Part shown: one piece after another, positions 15,259 to 19,412 of the stretch
Numbering within the stretch: position 1 is the first letter of the stretch
Layout: each line of letters starts with the position of its first letter
Assembly (NCBI GenBank): GCA_002358855.1
Contig: DEPQ01000062.1
Coordinates: forward strand, 18,552 to 37,963
Origin: Bacteroidales bacterium UBA3388
GTDB lineage: Bacteria > Bacteroidota > Bacteroidia > Bacteroidales > P3
DNA length: 19,412 nucleotides
Reading direction: 5' to 3'
The notes under the pieces: generated by a model
The model's input: the letters and a program-made list of their open reading frames with translations, nothing else
Databases searched by the model: none
What the model was told of the DNA's origin: nothing
Position numbers and translations under genes: made by a program

Positions 15259-16020
15259 ATGAAAAAAATAGCAATTATACCCGCTCGCTATGCAAGTAGT
15301 AGATTTCCTGGAAAGCCTTTGGCACTTTTGGGAAACAAACCTATGATTATGTGGGTGTATGATGCAGTTTCTTCTTCTGGACTTTTTGATAAAGTTGTGG
15401 TTGCAACCGATGATGAGCGTATTTTTAAAGAAGTAGTCTCAAAACAAGGCGTTGCAATGATGACAAGTGAGCATCACTCTTGTGGAACACAGCGTTGTCA
15501 AGAGGTTGTGCAGACTTTGTCTTCTCTTGGAGAGAATTATGATGTTGTTGTAAATGTTCAAGGTGATGAACCTTTGATTTCAAAAGAACAATTAGCCTTA
15601 GTGCTTTCTTGTTTTGAGAATGAGAGTGCGGAAATTGCGACTTTGTCAAAGAAAATAGATAATCAAGAAGACGTAACAGACCCTAATGTTGTTAAAGTAG
15701 TGTCTGCAAATAATAGGGCATTGTATTTTTCTCGTAGCCCAATACCTTTTACACGTGATATTTCTCTTACTCAAGCCTTGAATCAAGGAGTATTTTCTAA
15801 ACACATTGGAATCTATGCTTATAGGAGCGATGTGTTGCATAAAATAGTGAAGTTGGAAAAATCAAACTTAGAATGCTTGGAGAGTTTAGAACAATTGCGT
15901 TGGTTAGAAAATGGTTTTGAAATTAGAATTAAAGATACGTGTTTTGAATCCATAGGAGTTGATACACCAGAGGACTTAAAACGAGTTAATGATTTGATAA
16001 AAAAAGAAAATATAATATGA
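15259..16020 (+). CDS. kdsB: 3-deoxy-manno-octulosonate cytidylyltransferase (CMP-Kdo synthetase)
   Basis: KdsB activates Kdo with CTP to CMP-Kdo for the inner core of lipopolysaccharide, in the cytoplasm. The 253-residue product has the normal length. The CTP-binding N-terminus IIPARYASSRFPGKPL (6-21) and DDERI (51-55) are intact, as are VNVQGDEPLI with Asp103 (metal), DPNVVKVV (141-148), ALYFSRSPIPF (154-164), KHIGIYAYR (181-189), LESLEQLRWLENG (207-219) and the late Asp of GVDTPEDL (233-240). The normally conserved SGT(D/E)R loop reads SCGTQR here (74-79), a mild departure. The gene starts 2 bp after the kinase stop and overlaps the next gene by 4 bp (ATGA), so translation is likely coupled. 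Confidence 0.96.
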   Translation: MKKIAIIPARYASSRFPGKPLALLGNKPMIMWVYDAVSSSGLFDKVVVATDDERIFKEVVSKQGVAMMTSEHHSCGTQRCQEVVQTLSSLGENYDVVVNVQGDEPLISKEQLALVLSCFENESAEIATLSKKIDNQEDVTDPNVVKVVSANNRALYFSRSPIPFTRDISLTQALNQGVFSKHIGIYAYRSDVLHKIVKLEKSNLECLESLEQLRWLENGFEIRIKDTCFESIGVDTPEDLKRVNDLIKKENII

Positions 16021-17507
16021 ATGTTGCAGTAAATTTATACGAATACTTAAAAGAAAACGATTGTGCGGAATTGGTAGGTTTAGGAACATTTTATGTTTCT
16101 ACTCAATCCGCAAGAATTTCTTCACTTACAGGAGAAATAAGACCTCCTTGCCGTAAACTAAGTTTTAAATCAGAGGAAAATAACAACTTGAATTTTGTTA
16201 TGAGTATGGCAGAGAAAGAATTTATTTCTCACGAAACTGCTCTAATCTGGATAAAACAATATGCAGAATCGGTAAAAGAAAAATTGGAAAGCGGAAAAAA
16301 AGTAGAAATAGGAGAACTTGGAACGCTATCTAAGGACTTTTATGGAAATATTGTTTTTGAAGCAAGCGAAAAATTAAACCTTTTAGATAATTCTTTTGCA
16401 TTTGCTCCTTTGAATGATGTGAAAACTTTTGATAATACAGACTCTGCAATCGATTTAATCCACACAATAGACACTAATGTAAAGGAAGAGGTTGTTGAAG
16501 AAAAGATTGTGGAAGAAGAACCTGTTGTTATTCAAATCAAAGAAGAAAAACCTGAGGTTGAATTACCAAAAGAAACTATTGAACATACAGAAGCCGTTGT
16601 TTTTACTCCACAAGAAGAAGTGAAAGCGGAACAAGAAGTCGAAAAAGAACTTGAAGTAGAGGTAAAAGCTGAGGAAACAGAACTAAAAGAAGTTGAAAAA
16701 GAGGTTGAAATAGAAGATATAAAACCTGCAAGCGAAGATTTAAGAGCAAAAGCACAAGCAATAATTGATGCAAGCAAAGAAGAAAAATATACAGAAGAAT
16801 TAGAAAAAGACAAAAAGAAAGAAAAGAAGAAAAAGAAAGCTAAAAAACGCAAAAAAAGAGTGCTTTTAATAATTTTATTTATTCTTTTATTCTTGCTTTT
16901 AGCTTGTGGTGGTTTGGTAGCTGCTCATTATTTTGGATGGCTTAAAGGATACAAATTTATGGATCCTATTTCTGAAAAATTATCTGTTTACATAAAACCA
17001 AAAACTCAAAATGTTGTTGTAGCCCCTGTTGAAACTCCAACAGAAACTATTGTAGAAGAAGTTGTAAGTGAGGAAACTGCAACAGAAACCGTTTCGGAAA
17101 TAGCTTTAGAAGAGGTTAAACAAAATCCTATTCCAAAACCTGTGCCAATAAATCAAGCAAAGAAAAAAACAACTCAAACAAATAACACTCCAAAACAAGA
17201 AACAGAGAAAAAAACAGAAAGTGTAGAAATGTCAACTGTTGATACTTCTCCAGTATTAGTACAAAACTATTCTAAACTTGGTTGTGATGTTGTAGGGGGT
17301 GTTTACAAGGACAAAACAACTGCTGAAAAGAAAGCAAGAAAAGCAAAAAGTCTTGGTTACGATAGTTACATTCTTCAACGTGTTCAAGGAGGAGAGCAAG
17401 TTTATTATGTAAGTTATGGTAGCAGACGTACATTATCAGAAGCCGAAAAGTTAGCTACAAAAATTAAAGAAAAGATTGGTGGCGACTTTTACGTAATTTC
17501 AAGATAA
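16017..17507 (+). CDS. HU/CCDC81-like and SPOR-domain inner-membrane protein
   Basis: This 496-residue protein has an unusual layout found in Bacteroidota. Residues about 1-57 and 58-130 resemble the paired prokaryotic CCDC81-type HU-like domains (LYEYLKENDCAELVGLGTFY; LESGKKVEIGELGTLSKD). An acidic, Glu/Val/Lys-rich linker (about 155-262) leads to a strongly basic run (about 263-281) and one membrane helix (about 282-304). The outer part has a Thr/Pro/Glu-rich linker and a C-terminal SPOR domain (about 420-496, GGVYKDKTTAEKKARKAKSLGY and YYVSYGSRRTLSEAEKLA). By the positive-inside rule the HU-like part is cytoplasmic and SPOR periplasmic. SPOR domains bind peptidoglycan lacking stem peptides, often at division sites. 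DNA binding by the HU-like part is not established. It overlaps kdsB by 4 bp, and the M16 gene follows 4 bp later. Confidence 0.88.
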   Translation: MNVAVNLYEYLKENDCAELVGLGTFYVSTQSARISSLTGEIRPPCRKLSFKSEENNNLNFVMSMAEKEFISHETALIWIKQYAESVKEKLESGKKVEIGELGTLSKDFYGNIVFEASEKLNLLDNSFAFAPLNDVKTFDNTDSAIDLIHTIDTNVKEEVVEEKIVEEEPVVIQIKEEKPEVELPKETIEHTEAVVFTPQEEVKAEQEVEKELEVEVKAEETELKEVEKEVEIEDIKPASEDLRAKAQAIIDASKEEKYTEELEKDKKKEKKKKKAKKRKKRVLLIILFILLFLLLACGGLVAAHYFGWLKGYKFMDPISEKLSVYIKPKTQNVVVAPVETPTETIVEEVVSEETATETVSEIALEEVKQNPIPKPVPINQAKKKTTQTNNTPKQETEKKTESVEMSTVDTSPVLVQNYSKLGCDVVGGVYKDKTTAEKKARKAKSLGYDSYILQRVQGGEQVYYVSYGSRRTLSEAEKLATKIKEKIGGDFYVISR

Positions 17508-17511
17508 GTAA

Positions 17512-18741
17512 TTGGCACAAGATATTTATAATCTACACGAATTAAAAAATGGGATAAGGTTAATACATCGTTATTCGCCTTCTCCCGTTTCTCATTGTGG
17601 GATAACGATTAACGCGGGTTCGCGTGATGAGAGCGAAACAGAGAATGGTATAGCTCATTTCATAGAACACTCAATTTTTAAAGGGACTAATAAGCGTAAA
17701 GCTTTCCAAATTCTCAATAGAATAGACGGTGTGGGTGGGGAATTAAACGCTTTTACAACCAAAGAAGAGACTTGCATTTATGGGTGTTTCCTTCACTCTT
17801 ATTATGAAAGGTTTTTGGAATTGCTTAGCGATATTGTTTTCAATTCTACTTTTCCTGAAAAAGAGATTGCAAAGGAAAAAGTTGTTGTAATAGACGAAAT
17901 CAATTCTTATCAAGACACTCCGTCCGAGCTTATTTACGATGAGTTTGAAAAACAACTTTTTGGCAATCATCCTTTGGGAAGATTGATTTTGGGAACGCCT
18001 GAAAATGTAAATAGTTTTACGAGTGAAGGAATAAAGGCTTTTATTGACAAAAATTATTCGACAGATCAAATGGTTATTTCAATAGTTAGTTCTATTGATT
18101 GTGAAAAATGGTTTTTGCTTGCCGAGAGATATTTTGGAGGTTATGAGAAAAAAACAAGCAAAAAACAAAGAGAGAAAATTCTTGTAAGAAAAGCCGAAAA
18201 AAATATATACGATAGAGATACTTATCAGTCGCATGCCATAATTGGAACAATGGCCTACGGATACAAAGATGAGAAAAAAGCAGCATTTAGTTTGCTTAAC
18301 AATATGCTTGGTGGATATGCAATGAATTCTTATTTGAATATGCACATTAGAGAAAAGTATGGATTTACCTACACAATAGAATCAAACTATACTGCTTACT
18401 CTGATGTTGGTGTATTTAGCATTTATGCAGGTACGGACAAGAAATATATGGATAAAACTTTGCGATTGATAAATAAAGAGTTGGAAAAGTTTACTCAAAG
18501 CCCACTTGCAGAAAAAACTTTGCAGAAATTCAAACAGCAAATGAAGGGACAACTTGCAATTAGTTGTGATTCTAATCAAAATGAAATGCTTTCTATTGGT
18601 AAAATGTTGTTAAATTTTGGTAAAGTAGATACTTTGCAAGATACTTATAAGACAATAGATGAGATTTCTTCAAAAGAAATTCTTGAAGTAGCACAAGAAA
18701 TATTTATTCCAGAAAAACTTTCAATTATACAGTACATTTAG
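17512..18741 (+). CDS. M16 family zinc peptidase (processing-peptidase type)
   Basis: M16B peptidases are inverted-zincin metalloproteases. The 409-residue product is the size of single-unit bacterial members. The zinc site is complete: H49-F-I-E52-H53 in GIAHFIEHSIFKGT, and the distal ligand Glu129 in VVIDEINSYQDTPSE, at the normal spacing. NAGSRDE (35-40 region) and the later GGYAMNSYLNMHIREKYGFTY block, typical of the second M16 domain (about 262-285), are also present. I see no signal peptide, so a cytoplasmic place is likely. The start is TTG: an in-frame TAA lies directly before it, no earlier codon is possible, and the next residues already match the family start (LKNGIRLIHR). It begins 4 bp after the SPOR gene stop, consistent with reinitiating ribosomes. 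The substrate is unknown. Confidence 0.92.
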   Translation: MAQDIYNLHELKNGIRLIHRYSPSPVSHCGITINAGSRDESETENGIAHFIEHSIFKGTNKRKAFQILNRIDGVGGELNAFTTKEETCIYGCFLHSYYERFLELLSDIVFNSTFPEKEIAKEKVVVIDEINSYQDTPSELIYDEFEKQLFGNHPLGRLILGTPENVNSFTSEGIKAFIDKNYSTDQMVISIVSSIDCEKWFLLAERYFGGYEKKTSKKQREKILVRKAEKNIYDRDTYQSHAIIGTMAYGYKDEKKAAFSLLNNMLGGYAMNSYLNMHIREKYGFTYTIESNYTAYSDVGVFSIYAGTDKKYMDKTLRLINKELEKFTQSPLAEKTLQKFKQQMKGQLAISCDSNQNEMLSIGKMLLNFGKVDTLQDTYKTIDEISSKEILEVAQEIFIPEKLSIIQYI

Positions 18742-18771
18742 CAAATATAAATCAATAAAAATAATATCAAT

Positions 18772-19412
18772 ATGAAAAAAACACTTTTAACGTTAATGGC
18801 TTTCGTACTTAGTTTTGGTGTTTGCTTTGCAAATCCAAAGGCTAATCCTGACGAAGGTATGTGGTTGCCAATGTTTTTCAAGCAGTTGAACTACGCAAAT
18901 ATGCAAAAAATGGGTTTGCACCTTACTGCAGAAGAACTTTACAGCATTAACAACTCATCTTTGAAAGATGCAATCGTTCAAATGGGCGATTTCTGTACAG
19001 GAGAGATTGTTTCCGACAAAGGATTGATGTTTACAAATCACCATTGCGGCTATGATGCAATCGTAAGTCAATCAACCGTTGAACACGATTACTTAAATAA
19101 TGGATTTGTTTCTCAATCTTTTGAAGAAGAACTTCCGATTCCTGGATTGTATGTTTCATTCCTTGTGAGAATGGCAGATGTTACAAAAGAAGTTTTGGCA
19201 GAAAACATCAACACTCCTGAGAATGCAACAGAAGAACAAATACAAAAAAACATCGGAGAGTTGGTTGTTAAGTATTCAGAAGAAGGAAAATACAAAGTAG
19301 AAGTGAAACCGTTCTTCGAAGGCTTGGAATACTATATGTTTATCTATGAAGTATTCAACGATGTTCGTCTTGTGTTCGCTCCTCCTGCGTCAATCGGAAA
19401 ATATGGTGGAGA
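18772..19412 (+). CDS. S46 family dipeptidyl-peptidase (DPP7/DPP11 type), N-terminal part
   Basis: S46 peptidases are periplasmic or surface-exposed serine exopeptidases of peptide-using Bacteroidota, releasing dipeptides for uptake. About 213 codons are present and the frame is open at the right edge; the full protein is normally about 700 residues. The ATG gives MKKTLLTLMAFVLSFGVCFA, a signal peptide cleaved before NPKANPDEG. The mature start DEGMWLPMFFKQLNYANMQKMG and the catalytic His region GLMFTNHHCGYDAI (84-97) are S46 signatures, as is the VRLVFAPPASIGKYGG block (198-213) that normally precedes the catalytic Asp, which lies beyond the window. The catalytic Ser is also outside, and DPP7 cannot be told from DPP11. 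It follows the M16 gene by 30 bp, with TACATTTA (18733-18740) as an imperfect -7 element, so it may have its own promoter. Confidence 0.92.
   Translation, partial: MKKTLLTLMAFVLSFGVCFANPKANPDEGMWLPMFFKQLNYANMQKMGLHLTAEELYSINNSSLKDAIVQMGDFCTGEIVSDKGLMFTNHHCGYDAIVSQSTVEHDYLNNGFVSQSFEEELPIPGLYVSFLVRMADVTKEVLAENINTPENATEEQIQKNIGELVVKYSEEGKYKVEVKPFFEGLEYYMFIYEVFNDVRLVFAPPASIGKYGG

Noticed and set aside
16532..16852. 106-codon open frame on the minus strand with a Phe/Ser-rich product
   Set aside because: It is the reverse of the Glu/Lys-rich linker and basic run of the SPOR protein; GAA/AAA codons read backwards give TTC/TTT, so the frame is open through composition alone.
17743..18579. Several minus-strand open frames
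   Set aside because: All lie inside the M16 peptidase gene on the opposite strand and show no family features.
1..19412. Mobile element, defence island, toxin-antitoxin pair or prophage
   Set aside because: No transposase, integrase, terminal repeats, tRNA-flanked junction or composition shift was seen; the genes are recognisable housekeeping and envelope genes.

Overview
The window looks like ordinary chromosome of a low-GC member of the Bacteroidota, most likely the order Bacteroidales. Supporting signs are the start of the giant type IX secretion translocon gene sprA behind ruvA, a secreted protein with a gliding-motility-type C-terminal sorting domain, an S46 dipeptidyl-peptidase, an HU/CCDC81-like membrane protein with a SPOR domain, and repeated -7 promoter elements of the form TAnnTTTG. 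KdsB implies Kdo-containing LPS and a Gram-negative envelope. I see no tRNA, rRNA, insertion sequence, phage gene, CRISPR array or defence island. No gap between genes exceeds about 120 bases.

Layout. Minus strand, 1-1889: ruvA followed by sprA, which leaves the window at its left edge. Plus strand, 2008-2826: panB, converging on a minus-strand pair (2829-4111) made of an LD-carboxypeptidase gene and a YraN-family gene that overlap by one base. mfd (4173-7454) diverges from that pair across a 61-bp gap holding back-to-back -7 elements. Next come a secreted multi-Ig/PKD type IX cargo protein and a small TPR protein (7558-10435), closed by a clear intrinsic terminator. sbcD-sbcC follow (10528-14532), with a hairpin across the sbcC stop codon. 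A well-formed promoter (TTTG-N19-TATTTTTG) then starts a tight cluster: deoxynucleoside kinase, kdsB, the HU-like/SPOR membrane protein and an M16 peptidase (14645-18741). A secreted S46 dipeptidyl-peptidase gene runs off the right edge.

Functional themes. DNA maintenance is represented by RuvA, Mfd, SbcC/SbcD and the nucleoside salvage kinase. Envelope building and protein export are represented by SprA, its probable cargo, KdsB, LD-carboxypeptidase, the SPOR protein and the secreted peptidases. PanB supplies pantothenate. The most unusual item is the HU-like/SPOR protein, whose architecture could link the nucleoid side of the inner membrane to peptidoglycan. Other points of interest are an in-frame 21-bp repeat that adds whole heptads to the SbcC coiled coil, an apparently leaderless mfd transcript, and hairpins that overlap stop codons. 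I found no convincing multi-gene system of a new kind.
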